DNA of 64,000 nt from Streptomyces sp. NRRL F-5135. GTDB lineage: Bacteria; Actinomycetota; Actinomycetes; Streptomycetales; Streptomycetaceae. The stretch is taken from the NCBI RefSeq assembly GCF_000719775.1, contig NZ_JOHR01000012.1, forward strand, positions 1 through 64,000, read 5' to 3'. Below are positions 20,901-30,216 of this stretch, piece by piece (within the stretch, counting starts at the first letter, position 1; every line of letters begins with the position of its first letter). The notes below the pieces were generated by a model. It ran no database searches and had not been told where the DNA came from. It saw only the letters and a program-made list of their open reading frames with translations. The position numbers and the translations under genes are program-made.

Positions 20901-22309
20901 CGTTCCGCGCTCCGCACCCCGGGGCGCACGAGGAGGCCGTAGAGGACGATCGGCCCGAACCGTCCGGTCCGGCGGAGCCACAAGGAAACCGGCGCGACGG
21001 TCACGACGGTCACGACGGGCGCGACGGACGAGACGGGCGCGATGCCCAGGCCGACCTCCCCGGGGCGTCCGGCCCCCGCGCCGCCGGTCCTCGTACCGCC
21101 GGCCCTGACGCCTCCGGCCCCGCGAAGGAGGAGAATCCGGCGTCGGCGGACGGCCCGGAGCCGCCCGCGACGCGAGGTCCCGCCGAAGAGCCCGCGAGCG
21201 ATCCCCGGCCGAGCGGGACGGAGGCCCCGGGCCGGCCCGACGACGTACCCCCGCCGAAATCGGTGCGCGCGGAATCCGGCACGCCGGCCGATCCGGCGCC
21301 TCCCACGCCCCCCACGTCTCCGGGGGCGGGCGAAGCGGACGAAGCGGGCGAGGCGGCGCAGACCTCCGACGCCTCGGAGGCCCCCAGCACCCCGGGGACC
21401 CCTGACGTACCTGACGTACCTGACGCCCCGGGCATACCCGAGGTCCCGGACGCCGACACCGACACCCTCACCGAGTCCGACGCCGACGCCGACGACGCCG
21501 AGGCCGACGACGACGCCGATGTCCCCCAGGACCCCCTGCCCCCCGTCCCGTTCGACCCCGGACACCGCAGCAGCGAAGTGGAACGGACCGCCTTCCGCGC
21601 GCTCGCGGAGGGCATGTGGGACCGGCACGGCGCGGCCGTCGCCCGCTCCCTCGCCCGGATGCCCGCGCTGCGCGGCAAGGAACAGGAGGCGGCCCGCGCC
21701 GATCTGATCGCGCTGCGCATGTATCTGCACACATCCGAAGGCCCGTTGAGCCATGGCGCGGTGACCCGCGCCCTGCGCGAATACGAGCCCGACATGCTGC
21801 CGTACGGCGCCTGCGTGGCCTCGGCGCTGAACCGGCTGCCGTCCTACCGGGGCGCTGTGCTGCGCGGCACGGGCAGTGACCCCACCGCCGACGGCTCCGG
21901 CGTCCCCGCCCTCCCCCGTCGCGGGACACTGCTGCGCGACGCGGCCCTGCTGAGCACCACGCCGCTCGATCCCACCCGTACGTCCATGATTCCGGGCGGG
22001 AGCTATGTCATCTGGTCGGCGACCGGCCGTCGCGTACGGCAGTTGTCCGACCACAGCCGTGGGCCCGAGGAGGTGGTGTTCGCCCCGGGGACCCTCTTCC
22101 GGGTGCTGGACGTCCGCCGCGACGGCCCGTCCGTACAGATTTTCCTGCGTGAACTGACCGGTCCTGCCGCGGCGGCCACGCCCGATCCCGAAGCGGATCG
22201 CGCTGTACTCGCCCGGTTGGACGATGTCGTGCGCGGGCGCTCGGCGGCACCGGAGGGCACCGGCCACTGGCCGGAGCGCTGCGTCGGCGCCGTGGGCGCC
22301 GGGCCGTGA
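17975..22309 (+). CDS. 1444-aa protein: collagen-like/Pro-rich middle, C-terminal ADP-ribosyltransferase-like domain
   Basis: GTG start overlapping the previous stop by 4 bases, with AGGAGG-like sequence upstream. Residues 1-470 form a folded region of unknown family containing two related halves ([13 protein letters not shown] strands). Residues about 480-1185 are Pro/Ala/Gly-rich and include G-Q-P-G-Q-A repeats and two [12 protein letters not shown] segments. The last 240 residues look like an R-S-E ADP-ribosyltransferase: Y-R-G with R1292, S-T-T from S1327, and E-E-V-V-F-A-P-G with E1365/E1366. Unlike the giant protein's ART-like cores, the Arg is present. No signal peptide was seen. I infer a secreted toxin or effector using the type VII route; target and activity are unknown. 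Confidence 0.65.
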   Translation: MTPWGGPFARRRGDRSAAVAKRLRDDGVPSAGEVPAEEEMPDAPEGLLVEDHDGLLLLRTPSDDTLTPADVADLARSMRNDDGTVTVIAGAEGMEAAAFWPRLSELLDSLSESGTETVRLVMAGAGHDIKDRPATARRIADAWGFEVKAPDGPPLVVPGGSLFVPPAPEAGGKPSAGGWWRFAPGANPEPLGPRSPEPSWQPALRGVPSGTAGGSVVEQIPAGLLIRPAEATPAQPGDLYHAVPVDPRRPAVVVGVPYGEDVSAEEVAEVLEALPEEVRSGVRLAPGGRRDVLPLAQSVSDRLAADVEVMTGLPLVAAGGPLGAYTVRSVLAAPDGTPKWMPFVDAVVCRPPDGEGRARPPRLLRWTPPLPGPARPEEGVVGLTDRWQVTVTRAGLWLGPRNGPRLSPTARQVDAAGPVIELGMPGELMDASLWPVLSNLLGALTPALRERATLHVHGVSQDGGRELRRLAAQYRLRTLRYAAPAPAPARPRPTAQTLAPAQPQVQVRPGQAATAATAGAPPAPAPGPAQAPVSTPVSPSPSAVPVPTGGTRPATAPVRGTGRPERAAAAEAGSAGAVAPAGRPGAVTGPGPGQGPQTESARPGALRPGQPGQSSLPMRPGQSGQQGQAGQPGQAGQPGQAGQPGQAGRPGPSGKPDLPLRPLQPGRAAGSGPARLAEGAGRAARAERARQLREAMAAAASANRTTDGRAERARQLREAMAAGTAAGTDASASASTGAPGRTPGAGAGTAGVPGGAGALGAPGTPSTPEKPGTPPDLGGQPELDDWSDDPVPIGSLGRPRRPGAAGEPAPGTAAGPTVPAPAEQREPAERHGAPEPAEEKDARTPTPDADRSAAPMRAARPGAGDDTGSEPGAGTEPDPAGPDAPAGTADPRRADGPQRPDEPSRPGARSGHAGDSERDSGPGAVGGAVAADGPVRAGGPERVDGPARADAPTRDDGSDAAGGRTPADEPGPSGGPFRAPHPGAHEEAVEDDRPEPSGPAEPQGNRRDGHDGHDGRDGRDGRDAQADLPGASGPRAAGPRTAGPDASGPAKEENPASADGPEPPATRGPAEEPASDPRPSGTEAPGRPDDVPPPKSVRAESGTPADPAPPTPPTSPGAGEADEAGEAAQTSDASEAPSTPGTPDVPDVPDAPGIPEVPDADTDTLTESDADADDAEADDDADVPQDPLPPVPFDPGHRSSEVERTAFRALAEGMWDRHGAAVARSLARMPALRGKEQEAARADLIALRMYLHTSEGPLSHGAVTRALREYEPDMLPYGACVASALNRLPSYRGAVLRGTGSDPTADGSGVPALPRRGTLLRDAALLSTTPLDPTRTSMIPGGSYVIWSATGRRVRQLSDHSRGPEEVVFAPGTLFRVLDVRRDGPSVQIFLRELTGPAAAATPDPEADRAVLARLDDVVRGRSAAPEGTGHWPERCVGAVGAGP
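19852..19914 (+). repeat. In-frame tandem repeat encoding collagen-like G-Q-A-G-Q-P
   Basis: Seven consecutive 9-bp units (AGGTCAGSC), i.e. three and a half copies of an 18-bp unit, inside the Pro-rich middle of the 1444-aa gene. They encode alternating G-Q-A and G-Q-P triplets. Copy number should be prone to slippage without breaking the frame. Confidence 0.9.
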
Positions 22310-22345
22310 CGCGACACCGAACCCAGACATGAGTAAGGAAGTTGC

Positions 22346-23905
22346 ATGGCACGTGAGCATGATCCTTCCAACCGCATACCGCCGCGGTCCGGCACGTCCG
22401 CCGACGCAGGCGCCTCCGGGAAGCCCGGAAGCTCGCCGGTGTCGGTCCGCAGGGCGGTGACGATGCGGGGAGCGGCCGGGGACCCGGGCGGTGCTCTGGC
22501 CCCTGGCGGCGCTCTGACGCCGGGCGGCGGACAGCGCGGCCGTACGAACGCGTCGCCCGCCGCGGCCACCCCGGACGCGAGTGCCCGTACGGAGCGCAAC
22601 GGACCGACGAGCGACGGGCCGAAGGGCGACGGGCCGGAGAACAAGGGTCCCGAGCGCAACGACCCGAAGAACAAGAGCCCGAAAGGCGACGACCCGGAGA
22701 ACAAGGGCCCGGAGAGCAAGAACGCCCGGAAGAAGGCCACGGAGCGTACGGACGCCGACGGGGCCACCGGCACCGCGAGAGGCATCGGCGCCCCGAAGTC
22801 GTCGGCCGCCACCCCGGCCGGGGCCAAGGCGGCGGACAGGGCGGCGACCCAGGCGGCGGTCAAGGCGGCGGCCAAGGGCAATGCCGAATCGGCCGCGTCC
22901 GCGCCCGACTCCTCGGCGTCCTCCGCGTCCTCCTCGGCTCCGACCGCCATGCAGGCGACCGTCAGCACCGCCGGCGGCGCGGCGCCGGACGCCGCCGTGG
23001 CGGCGGCAGCGGCGGGCAGCGGTGGCGCGGGCACGGGCTCGCGCGCGGGCGACGAACCGCCCGGCAGCCGCCCCAAGAAGCCGATGCTGGCGGCGGCGGC
23101 GATCGTCGGCGCGATACTGATCGCGGTCCCGTTCCTCGTGGCCGGGCAGGACGAGCGCGAGCCCGAACGGACCCGCACGCAGAACGCGGCCGGCACGGTC
23201 CTGGACGCCGAGCGCTCCGCCGTTCCGGACACCTACACGAGCGAGTCACCGGCTCCCTCCCCCAAGCCGAGCAAGGAGAAGGAGGAGAAGAAGGAGAAGC
23301 CGCCCGCGCCGGTGGTCCACAAGCAGACGCTCGCGCCGTCGCCGAGCGCGTCCGAGAAGCCCGAAGCGGACAAGCCCAAGGACAAGCCCAAGCCCAAGGT
23401 CAAGGAGCTGACCGCGGCCGAGAAGCTCCGCCAGTGGGCCAACGGCCGCTCCGGCGTGCAGAACACCGTGATCAAGAACGCGGTGACCGGCCAGTGCATC
23501 GACATCGGGTACTACGACAAGGGCAAGATCAACGAGCCGGTCAACCAGTACCCGTGCAACGACACGACCGGCGACAACCAGCTGTGGAACCTGGACATCG
23601 TGGACAAGGACGGTGGCCCCCAGAACGCCCCCCTCTTCCTGATCCGCAACAGCAAGGACGGGCTGTGCCTGGACCTGGGCTACTACAAGGCGAGGTCGGC
23701 GGGCACGAAGGTCAGCGAGTTCCACTGCAACGCGACCGGTGACAACCAGCTCTGGTGGCTCGACCCCCGCGGGGACGGGACCAACTGGATCCGTAACGCC
23801 GTCAGCAACGACCTGTGCCTGCGCCCGACCGGCGGAGCCACGGCGGGCAACGACGCGCGGCTCGAAATCGCCGCGTGCGGTTTCGGCGACCGCTGGATCG
23901 TCTGA
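22346..23905 (+). CDS. Membrane-anchored ricin-type beta-trefoil lectin protein
   Basis: 519 residues, ATG start with AAGGA about 7 bases upstream. Residues 1-245 are disordered (Pro/Gly/Lys-rich, with K-G-D-G-P-E-N-K-type repeats, then Ala-rich). One transmembrane helix (about 250-272, after R-P-K-K-P) follows, then a Pro/Lys/Glu-rich wall-spanning stalk and a C-terminal ricin-B-like domain with Q-C-I-D-I-G-Y-Y, D-N-Q-L-W-N-L, G-L-C-L-D-L-G-Y-Y, D-N-Q-L-W-W-L and D-L-C-L-R-P. The topology is cytoplasmic N-terminus, exposed sugar-binding C-terminus. It starts 36 bases after the ART-like gene and is followed by a strong terminator, so it is probably the last gene of the locus. A role in surface attachment is inference. 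Confidence 0.8.
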   Translation: MAREHDPSNRIPPRSGTSADAGASGKPGSSPVSVRRAVTMRGAAGDPGGALAPGGALTPGGGQRGRTNASPAAATPDASARTERNGPTSDGPKGDGPENKGPERNDPKNKSPKGDDPENKGPESKNARKKATERTDADGATGTARGIGAPKSSAATPAGAKAADRAATQAAVKAAAKGNAESAASAPDSSASSASSSAPTAMQATVSTAGGAAPDAAVAAAAAGSGGAGTGSRAGDEPPGSRPKKPMLAAAAIVGAILIAVPFLVAGQDEREPERTRTQNAAGTVLDAERSAVPDTYTSESPAPSPKPSKEKEEKKEKPPAPVVHKQTLAPSPSASEKPEADKPKDKPKPKVKELTAAEKLRQWANGRSGVQNTVIKNAVTGQCIDIGYYDKGKINEPVNQYPCNDTTGDNQLWNLDIVDKDGGPQNAPLFLIRNSKDGLCLDLGYYKARSAGTKVSEFHCNATGDNQLWWLDPRGDGTNWIRNAVSNDLCLRPTGGATAGNDARLEIAACGFGDRWIV

Positions 23906-23929
23906 GGACGGACCCGCTCCGACGGACCC

Positions 23930-23979
23930 ACGTCCCCGTTTCCGAGGTGTAGTCAGCTACACCACGGAAACGGGGACGT
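23930..23979. terminator. Long hairpin terminator
   Basis: Arms 23930-23952 and 23957-23979 pair over 22 bp with a single A/A mismatch and a TCAG loop, followed by TCTCTCTC. It closes the lectin gene transcript and insulates the ABC transporter genes. Confidence 0.85.
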
Positions 23980-24081
23980 TCTCTCTCCCGGCCCTCCCGG
24001 CCGCTCTCGTAGCGTTCTGCACGGTACGGCGAGGACAGCGGCGCGCCGTGCGATCCACCTCAACTGCGAGAGGGCACAAGC

Positions 24082-24993
24082 ATGTTCTGGCGGCGCGGCG
24101 GTCACCCCCGTACGGAAGCTGAAGCGGCAGCGGCGGCGACGGCCGGACGGGCGGGAGCCGGGCCCGCGTCCGGGACCCGTTCCCCGGCCGGCGCGCTGGT
24201 GCTCGAAGGGGTCCACCGGGAGTACAAGCGCGGGGTCCCCGCCCTGCGCCCCCTCGACCTCACCGTCCCGTCCGGGCGGTTCCTCGCCGTCATGGGCCCC
24301 TCGGGGTGCGGCAAGTCCACGCTGTTGCAGTGCGCGGCGGGACTCGACCGGCCGACGGGCGGGACCGTGCGCATCGGCGGTACGGACCTGTCCTCGCTCT
24401 CGGAGACCCGGCTGACCCGGCTGCGGCGCGAGCGGCTCGGGTTCGTGTTCCAGGCGCACAATCTCGTCCCGTCGCTGAGCGTCCTCGAAAACGTCGTGCT
24501 GCCGCTCATGCTCGGCGGCACGGCCGCGGGCGACGAACTCCGCGCCCGGGACGCCCTCGCCGCCGTGGGCCTCGCCGAGCGGGCCGGCGCGTCACCGGCG
24601 GAGCTGTCCGGCGGCCAGAGCCAGCGCGTGGCGATCGCCCGCGCGCTCGTCACCCGTCCGGACATCGTCTTCGCCGACGAACCGACGGGAGCCCTCGACC
24701 CCGCCACCGCCCAGGAGGTGCTCGCGCTGCTGCGCCGGGCCGTCGACCGGGACGGTCACACGGTCGTCATGGTCACGCACGACCCGGTGGCCGCGGCCCG
24801 CGCGGACGAGATCCTCTTTCTGGAACGGGGGCGGGTCGTGGACTGTTTGGAGGGAGCGGACCCCGACCAGGTGCGCCGGTTCATGGGCGCACTGGGCCGT
24901 GACGGGGAGCGACGGCAGGCCGGACCGGTGAAGGCACCGGCGGACACGCGGACGCCGGTCCTCTCGACCGCGCACGCGGGAGCGGCGCGATGA
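24082..24993 (+). CDS. ABC transporter ATP-binding protein, MacB/LolD type
   Basis: 303 residues. An Arg/Ala-rich N-terminus of about 35 residues precedes a complete ABC ATPase: Walker [10 protein letters not shown] (about 72-80), Q-loop in F-V-F-Q-A-H-N, signature [14 protein letters not shown], Walker [14 protein letters not shown], and an H-loop in M-V-T-H-D. The E-P-T-G-A-L-D and L-S-G-G-Q-S-Q forms are those of the MacB/LolD/FtsE group that works with FtsX-fold permeases. The stop overlaps the next start as ATGA, so the two subunits are coupled. It energises an exporter or mechanotransmission complex; substrate not predictable. Confidence 0.92.
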   Translation: MFWRRGGHPRTEAEAAAAATAGRAGAGPASGTRSPAGALVLEGVHREYKRGVPALRPLDLTVPSGRFLAVMGPSGCGKSTLLQCAAGLDRPTGGTVRIGGTDLSSLSETRLTRLRRERLGFVFQAHNLVPSLSVLENVVLPLMLGGTAAGDELRARDALAAVGLAERAGASPAELSGGQSQRVAIARALVTRPDIVFADEPTGALDPATAQEVLALLRRAVDRDGHTVVMVTHDPVAAARADEILFLERGRVVDCLEGADPDQVRRFMGALGRDGERRQAGPVKAPADTRTPVLSTAHAGAAR

Positions 24994-27734
24994 GCGAGGA
25001 CGCCCTCAACAACTCGGGCGCGGGCGCCGACACGGGCATACCCACGGGCACGGGCGCACGGCGAGAGATGGGCGCCGCCTCCGGCTCCCGCCTCGCCGAC
25101 GGGCCCGGCGGTATCGGCCCCGGCGGCATCGGGCCCGGCACCATCGGCCCCGACGTGAAGGTGACCCGGCTGCTGGCCGCCCGCTCGGCCCGTACGCACC
25201 GCAAGGCCTGGGCCGCCGTGTTCGCCGCGCTGGCACTCACCTCCCTCCTGCTCGGCTCGTTCGGGCTCGCCCTCGGTTCCGCCGTGCTCGGGCACGCGCG
25301 CGTCGAGCGGTACGCCGCTGCCGACCTCGTCGTCGCCGGGAACCAGAACACCGCGCACACCGCGAAGGAGCTGGGCGGAACCACGACCGTACGGGCCGGG
25401 CTCACCGAGCGGGTACGGGTCCCGGACGCGGCTCTCGACGTCGTACGGAACGTTCCCGGGGTCGAGGCGGCCGTCGCCGACCGGGTCTTCCAGGTGGGCG
25501 TCGGCGGGGCGGCCGCGGTCGGACGGCCGTGGCCCGCCGCCCGGCTCGCGCCGTACGCGCTCCGGGACGGACGCGCGCCGCGAGGGGCGGACGAGGTCGT
25601 CGTGGAGCGGGGAGTCGCCCGGGCCGGCGAGCGCGTCGTCCTGCGGGTGGCGGGCGCGGACACGCCGTACACCGTCGTGGGCGTCACGGACGGGCCGGGC
25701 ACGGCGACCGGCACGGCGACCGGCACGACGCCGAGCCCGGTGATCCACTTCTCCGAGGAGACCGCGCGCCGGCTGTCCGGGCACCGGGACTCGCTGGACG
25801 CCGTCGGCGTCGTCGCCGAGCCGGGCGTGTCCACCGGCGCGCTGGCCGAGGACGTACGGCAGGCCCTGGCGAAGGCCGGCCTCCAGGACACCGGCCGGCG
25901 TGCCGACGGCGACCCGTCCGGCCTGCGGGTCCTGACCGGGGACGAGCGGGGCGCGGCCGCATACCTGGGTGTCGCTCCCGCCCGTTCGACCCTGCTGGCC
26001 CTGTTCGCGTCCGTGGCCGGCACGGTCGTCCTCGTCTCGCTGCTCGTGGTCGCCTCGACCACCGTCCAGGCGCTGCGGCAACGCTCGTACGAGCTGGGGC
26101 TGTTGCGCGCGGTGGGCGCGACACCGGGGCAGGTGCGCGGCGCGGTGGGCCGGGAGGTGGGCCGGATCGCGGCCGTCGCCGCGGCGTGCGGCGCGCTGGT
26201 GGCGGTGCCCGGGTACCTCGTACTGCGTGCCCTGCCGGTCGTCCAGGACGCCCTGCCCGCCGGACTCGTCCTGCCCGCGCCGGTCTGGCTGTGGGCCGCC
26301 CCGCTGGTCACGGCGGGGATCACGGTGCTGATGGCGTGGCTCGCCGCGCTGATCGCCTGCGCCGGAACGGTGAAGGCGCGGCCCGCCGAGGCGCTGCGCG
26401 AGACGGAGCCCGGCCAGGGGCGGCGGATCAGCGGGCTGGTGCTGCTGGGACTGGGCGTGACGGCGGCGGGTACGGCCACGACCCAGAGCGGTCAGGCGGC
26501 GGGCGCCGCGGCCGGTGGGGCGACCATCACGATGGTGACCGGGTGTGCGCTGCTCGGGCCGTGGATCGCCACGGGCGCGATGCGGGTGCTCGGGGCGCCG
26601 ATGCGGCGGCTCGGCGGCTCCGGCGGACGGCTGGCCGCCGCCGACTCCGCGGCGTCGGCGGTCCGTCTCGGGGCGGCCATCACGCCGATCGTGCTGGTCA
26701 CGGCGTTCGTCTGCGTGCAGCTCGCGAGCGGCGCCACCGTCGCCCGCCAGGCGGACGAGCAGGCACGCGCGGCGCTGCGCGCCGGCCTGACGGTCGGTGC
26801 GGAGGGCGGGCTGCCGGGCGGCGCGCTGGACCGGATCCGGCGGACCGCGGGCGTGAGCGCGGCGACGGACGTCGTACGGAGTTCGGTGGTACTGGCGGGG
26901 AAGACCCTCGGCGCGCCCGAGCTGGAACCGCTGCCGGTGCTGGGCGTGACGGCGGAGGGCCTGGAGCGGACGCTGGATCCGGAGGTGACGGAGGGGAGCG
27001 TGGCGGACCTCGCCCCCGGCACGGTCGCGGTCGGCGCGGACCGGGCCCGGTCGCTCGGCGTACGGCCGGGGACGTCCGGCGACACCGTCACCCTGCGGTT
27101 CGGGGACGGGCAGGAGGCACGGCTGCGGGTGGTGGCGACGTACGAACGCTTCCTGGCCTTCGGCGACTTCCTCCTCTCCCGCGACGAGCTGCTGCGGCAC
27201 ATGTCCGTCCCCGGTCCGGCCCGGGTCCTGGTCGCGCTCGCCCCGGACGCCGACCCCGCGCGGACGGGCGGGGAACTGGCGGCGGCGCTGCCGGGCGCCC
27301 GGGTGGACCTGTCGCCCGGACCCGTACAAGTGACGACGGACGACGCGGAACTGGTCTCGCTGGTCACGGTGGCGGTGGTGGGCGCGATCGCCGGCTTCAC
27401 CGTGATCGCCGTGCTGAGCACCCTGTCGCTCATCGCGGTGGGCCGCCGCCCGGAGCTGCGCCTCCTCCGCCTGGCGGGCGCCGGCCGCCGCCCCCTGCGG
27501 TCCATGCTCACCCTGGAAGCGGCGGCCGTGGCGCTGACGGGCCTGGTGGTGGGCGTGACGGTGGCGTCGGTCCCGCTGCTCGCGTTCGCCCTGGCCCTGG
27601 CGGGCTCGCTGCCGTACCTGCCGCCGGTGGTGGGCGGCCTGGTGGTGGCGGTGGTGGCGGTGACGGCCGTGGCGGGCACGCTGCTCCCGCTCCGCCCGAC
27701 GCTGAGGGGCACGTACCCCCTGGAGCGCCGCTGA
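24990..27734 (+). CDS. FtsX-like ABC permease (duplicated)
   Basis: 914 residues, ATG overlapping the ATPase stop. A Gly/Ala-rich cytoplasmic N-terminus of about 60 residues is followed by a first membrane helix near A-V-F-A-A-L-A-L-T-S-L-L-L-G-S, an extracellular domain, then FtsX-fold helices (around S-V-A-G-T-V-V-L-V-S-L-L-V-V and further). A second extracellular domain and a C-terminal FtsX helix set follow (V-T-V-A-V-V-G-A-I-A-G-F onward). This two-FtsX layout is typical of actinobacterial MacB-like exporters. The conserved R-R-S-Y-E-L-G-type loop appears as R-Q-R-S-Y-E-L-G-L-L-R-A-V-G-A. It is the membrane partner of the upstream ATPase; substrate unknown. Confidence 0.9.
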   Translation: MSEDALNNSGAGADTGIPTGTGARREMGAASGSRLADGPGGIGPGGIGPGTIGPDVKVTRLLAARSARTHRKAWAAVFAALALTSLLLGSFGLALGSAVLGHARVERYAAADLVVAGNQNTAHTAKELGGTTTVRAGLTERVRVPDAALDVVRNVPGVEAAVADRVFQVGVGGAAAVGRPWPAARLAPYALRDGRAPRGADEVVVERGVARAGERVVLRVAGADTPYTVVGVTDGPGTATGTATGTTPSPVIHFSEETARRLSGHRDSLDAVGVVAEPGVSTGALAEDVRQALAKAGLQDTGRRADGDPSGLRVLTGDERGAAAYLGVAPARSTLLALFASVAGTVVLVSLLVVASTTVQALRQRSYELGLLRAVGATPGQVRGAVGREVGRIAAVAAACGALVAVPGYLVLRALPVVQDALPAGLVLPAPVWLWAAPLVTAGITVLMAWLAALIACAGTVKARPAEALRETEPGQGRRISGLVLLGLGVTAAGTATTQSGQAAGAAAGGATITMVTGCALLGPWIATGAMRVLGAPMRRLGGSGGRLAAADSAASAVRLGAAITPIVLVTAFVCVQLASGATVARQADEQARAALRAGLTVGAEGGLPGGALDRIRRTAGVSAATDVVRSSVVLAGKTLGAPELEPLPVLGVTAEGLERTLDPEVTEGSVADLAPGTVAVGADRARSLGVRPGTSGDTVTLRFGDGQEARLRVVATYERFLAFGDFLLSRDELLRHMSVPGPARVLVALAPDADPARTGGELAAALPGARVDLSPGPVQVTTDDAELVSLVTVAVVGAIAGFTVIAVLSTLSLIAVGRRPELRLLRLAGAGRRPLRSMLTLEAAAVALTGLVVGVTVASVPLLAFALALAGSLPYLPPVVGGLVVAVVAVTAVAGTLLPLRPTLRGTYPLERR

Positions 27735-27801
27735 GCCGGGGCCCGGCCGCCACCGCCGGGGCCCCCGGGCCTCATGCCCACGGCCGAGGTGCCCTGTGCT
27801 G

Positions 27802-29223
27802 TCAGGACCATGCCTCGAGGAGGTCGTCGGGCGCCAGGACGAGGACGCCTCCGGCGGTGCAGCCGCTACGGGCGACGGCCAGGAGCGGGGTGTTCTCGTC
27901 CGCTCCGGGGAGCTGGGAGCGGTGACCGACGAGCTGGGCGAGGTCGCGGTGGTCGAAAGGCTTGTTCTCCAGCCACTTGACGGATCCGACGAAGGTGATC
28001 TTCTTGGCGATGGGGGAGCGATCGGCGCCGATGAGGTCGATCTCCGGGTTGTTGGTGCGCGTCCAGTAACCGCCGACGGCATTGGTGCCCGGAGGAAGGC
28101 GGTCGTCGGCGAGGCGCCAGAGGGCCTCGCGGACGACGGGCTCGACGGCCCGGCCACGCCAGGACGTCCAACTGGAACGGATGGCGTCGAGGACGCGGTC
28201 GCCCCGGCCTCGTTCGACGGACGGGATGCCGGGGCCGACGAAGGACAGCCAGAAGCGCAGGTACGGATCGTCGACGCGGTAGCGGGTCTCGCGGCTGGGC
28301 CGGGTTGACAGGGGCAGTTCGGCGGCGACCATGCGACGGCCGGTGAGGAACTCCAGGGAACGTTTGACGGAACCGGGGTTTATGCCGCCCGCGGCCCGGC
28401 CGATGAGGGTGAAAGTGCGCTCGCCGTGGCCGATGGCGCCGAGGACGGTCCGGGCCTGCGCCTCGGTGGGGAACTCGGCGGCGAGGGCGCGTTCACCGCT
28501 GACGAGCAGAGCGGACGTCGGCGTGGACAGGGCCTGCCGCATATAGTCCCAGAGGCCCCCGCCGTGCGGCCATTCCTCCAGGATCAGCGGGAGCCCGCCG
28601 GAGACGAGATAGGCGTCGAAGGCCTCGGCCGGGGGCAGGTCGAGCATTGTCGCGACGTCGTGCGGGCTCAGCGGGGGGACGACCATCTCGGTGCCGCGCT
28701 GGTAGAAGGGGCGCCCGTAGGTGTTGAGCTGTTCCATCATCGCGATGTCGGAGCCGACGAGGACGAGCAGGACGGGCAGCCTGGACAGGGTGCGGTCGAA
28801 GACCTTCTGCAGAGTGCCCTCGAAGCTGGGGTCCTCACGTACGAGGTAGGGCATCTCGTCGAGGACGACGACACTGGGCGCATCGGTGGGCAGCACCGTG
28901 GCGAGCAGGCTCAGGGCCGTGTCCCAGGAGTGGGGGGCGGGCAGATCCGAGAATCGGTCGGCGCCGGGCAGGCCGGAGGCGGTGACCTCGGCGCGGAAGC
29001 CCGACAGGTCCTCCGCGCGGGAGCCGCCGACAGCCGTGAAGAACACGTGCGGCAGCCCGGCCCGCTCCAGGAACTCCTCCACCAGCCGGGACTTGCCCAC
29101 GCGACGCCGCCCGCGGATCAGGACCGCACGCCCGGGCCGCCCGCCACGTCCACCGGTCTTCACGGTGCGCAGCAGGTCGTCCAGCCGGTCCAGCTCGGTT
29201 CGGCGTCCGATGAATCCGTCCAT
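27802..29223 (-). CDS. AAA ATPase with DUF234-type C-terminal domain
   Basis: 473 residues from the ATG at 29223 (GAAGGG 6 bases upstream; longer upstream frames lack a ribosome site). It begins F-I-G-R-R-T-E-L and has Walker A I-R-G-R-R-R-V-G-K-S-R, Walker B V-V-V-L-D-E-M-P-Y, sensor L-V-G-S-D, a winged-helix region, and a C-terminal part with N-P-E-I-D-L-I-G followed by F-V-G-S-V-K-W. In DUF234 proteins this last pair forms a PD-(D/E)xK-like site; here the usual Glu of ExK reads Ser, so the nuclease site may be degenerate. The family is common in archaea and patchy in bacteria, which suggests transfer. Transcribed against the ABC genes; its promoter lies in an unusually AT-rich dyad region. 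Confidence 0.85.
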   Translation of the reverse strand: MDGFIGRRTELDRLDDLLRTVKTGGRGGRPGRAVLIRGRRRVGKSRLVEEFLERAGLPHVFFTAVGGSRAEDLSGFRAEVTASGLPGADRFSDLPAPHSWDTALSLLATVLPTDAPSVVVLDEMPYLVREDPSFEGTLQKVFDRTLSRLPVLLVLVGSDIAMMEQLNTYGRPFYQRGTEMVVPPLSPHDVATMLDLPPAEAFDAYLVSGGLPLILEEWPHGGGLWDYMRQALSTPTSALLVSGERALAAEFPTEAQARTVLGAIGHGERTFTLIGRAAGGINPGSVKRSLEFLTGRRMVAAELPLSTRPSRETRYRVDDPYLRFWLSFVGPGIPSVERGRGDRVLDAIRSSWTSWRGRAVEPVVREALWRLADDRLPPGTNAVGGYWTRTNNPEIDLIGADRSPIAKKITFVGSVKWLENKPFDHRDLAQLVGHRSQLPGADENTPLLAVARSGCTAGGVLVLAPDDLLEAWS

Positions 29224-29241
29224 GCCGCGCCCTTCGCCTTG

Positions 29242-29287
29242 CTTTCTCGTAAGAAAGTTTCTTCGATGCAACTTTCTTTCATGAAAG
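29242..29287 (-). promoter_or_regulatory. Nested dyads in the promoter of the AAA/DUF234 gene
   Basis: An AT-rich island in GC-rich DNA. CTTTCT-CGTA-AGAAAG spans 29242-29257, AAGAAAGTT (29251-29259) pairs with AACTTTCTT (29270-29278), and the perfect palindrome CTTTCATGAAAG spans 29276-29287. The arrangement looks like cooperative operator sites just upstream of the start codon at 29223. The binding protein is unknown. Confidence 0.6.
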
Positions 29288-29507
29288 CATGGTAGCCGCG
29301 ACGGCCGAGTGGGCGCGATGGGAGACGCGTCGCGGGGCGCAGGGCCGGGTCCCGGGAGGGGCGGCGGCGCTCGCCATGTCCGCCCGGCGCGCGGGTCGGG
29401 CGTACCGTTCTGGGTGTCACCGTCAGTGTTCACACTCTGTGGACACCAGGGTCTTGTCGAGTGACCACCATGTGACGTGAGGCAAAGCCCGTCACGTGGA
29501 GCCGACC

Positions 29508-29942
29508 ATGAGCGCCGCACCCGCACCCGTCACCGCCGAGGCCGTCCGGGCCGCCATCGACCGCGCCGAACAACTCGGCCGGTCCGACGGGACCATAGAG
29601 CAGCTGCACGCGCTCGCCGGTGAGCTGCGCGGTCACATCCGGGTTCTGCTGCCGGTGGCCCAGGCGGAGGCGGACGGCCTGTGGAAGGGCGGCGTCGAGT
29701 GGTACACGCTCGTCTCGCGGCTCGGAGGTGTCAGGCGCGCGGTCGACGCCGAACAGGAACCGAGCGGCCTGCTGGCCGCACACGTGCGGGTCCAACTGCT
29801 CAGCAGGGACTGCCGCTGGCTTCTCGACGAATTCGGCGCGGCGCTCGTGGCCGGGGACACGGGCCGGGAGGCGCACAGGGACACGGGTCGAGGTGCGAAC
29901 GGGAGCGGGCAATGGGGCGCGGACAGGGGCGCGGGGCGGTGA
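29508..29942 (+). CDS. DUF6415-like small protein
   Basis: 144 residues from the ATG at 29508, chosen because GGAG lies 8-10 bases upstream; a GTG at 29496 is in frame but has no such site. A helical protein with H-A-L-A-G-E-L-R-G-H-I-R-V-L-L-P, L-W-K-G-G-V-E-W-Y and R-D-C-R-W-L-L, which I recall from Streptomyces DUF6415 proteins often found beside XRE regulators. The C-terminal 30 residues are Gly/Arg-rich. A dyad GTGACG...CGTCAC (29472-29495) lies just upstream. Overlaps the next gene by GTGA. Function unknown. Confidence 0.6.
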   Translation: MSAAPAPVTAEAVRAAIDRAEQLGRSDGTIEQLHALAGELRGHIRVLLPVAQAEADGLWKGGVEWYTLVSRLGGVRRAVDAEQEPSGLLAAHVRVQLLSRDCRWLLDEFGAALVAGDTGREAHRDTGRGANGSGQWGADRGAGR

Positions 29943-30187
29943 TCTCCCTGCGGCTCACCGTCCCGGGGCCGGCCATGTTCCACCTCGGCCCCTGCTTCCT
30001 GTGCCGCCGCTCCGGGGCGGAGACCGTCCGTATCGGCACGATGGCCAGCCCCGGCGGCCCCGGGCACCGGGCGTACGAGACGCCGCTGTGCGCGTGCCGC
30101 GACTGCCTCGGGTACCTGCTGACCCTGCACCACGCCCACCACGCGGCCCCCGCCGACCGCTGCCTGGCGCCGGGCCACCCTCATTGA
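29939..30187 (+). CDS. Small Cys-rich protein (zinc-ribbon-like)
   Basis: 82 residues from a GTG whose last two bases start the previous TGA, so it is translationally coupled; an in-frame ATG at 29912 is an alternative. Two Cys pairs, C-F-L-C near residue 18 and C-A-C-R-D-C near residue 51, are spaced like a zinc ribbon, followed by a His-rich tail (H-H-A-H-H). Unrecognised otherwise; a conserved small partner in a Streptomyces cassette. Confidence 0.55.
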   Translation: MISLRLTVPGPAMFHLGPCFLCRRSGAETVRIGTMASPGGPGHRAYETPLCACRDCLGYLLTLHHAHHAAPADRCLAPGHPH

Positions 30188-30216
30188 TCCCTTGACATCG
30201 ATCCCCCGGAGCTTCC

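Noticed and set aside
17585..22360. A 1591-aa minus-strand frame opposite the ART-like gene
   Set aside because: Composition is antisense-like (Arg/Gly/Val), without any recognisable domain; the plus strand has coupled starts, ribosome sites and a recognisable C-terminal domain.
24756..28157. Long minus-strand frame across the ABC permease
   Set aside because: Antisense composition over a gene with clear FtsX features and an ATGA-coupled start.
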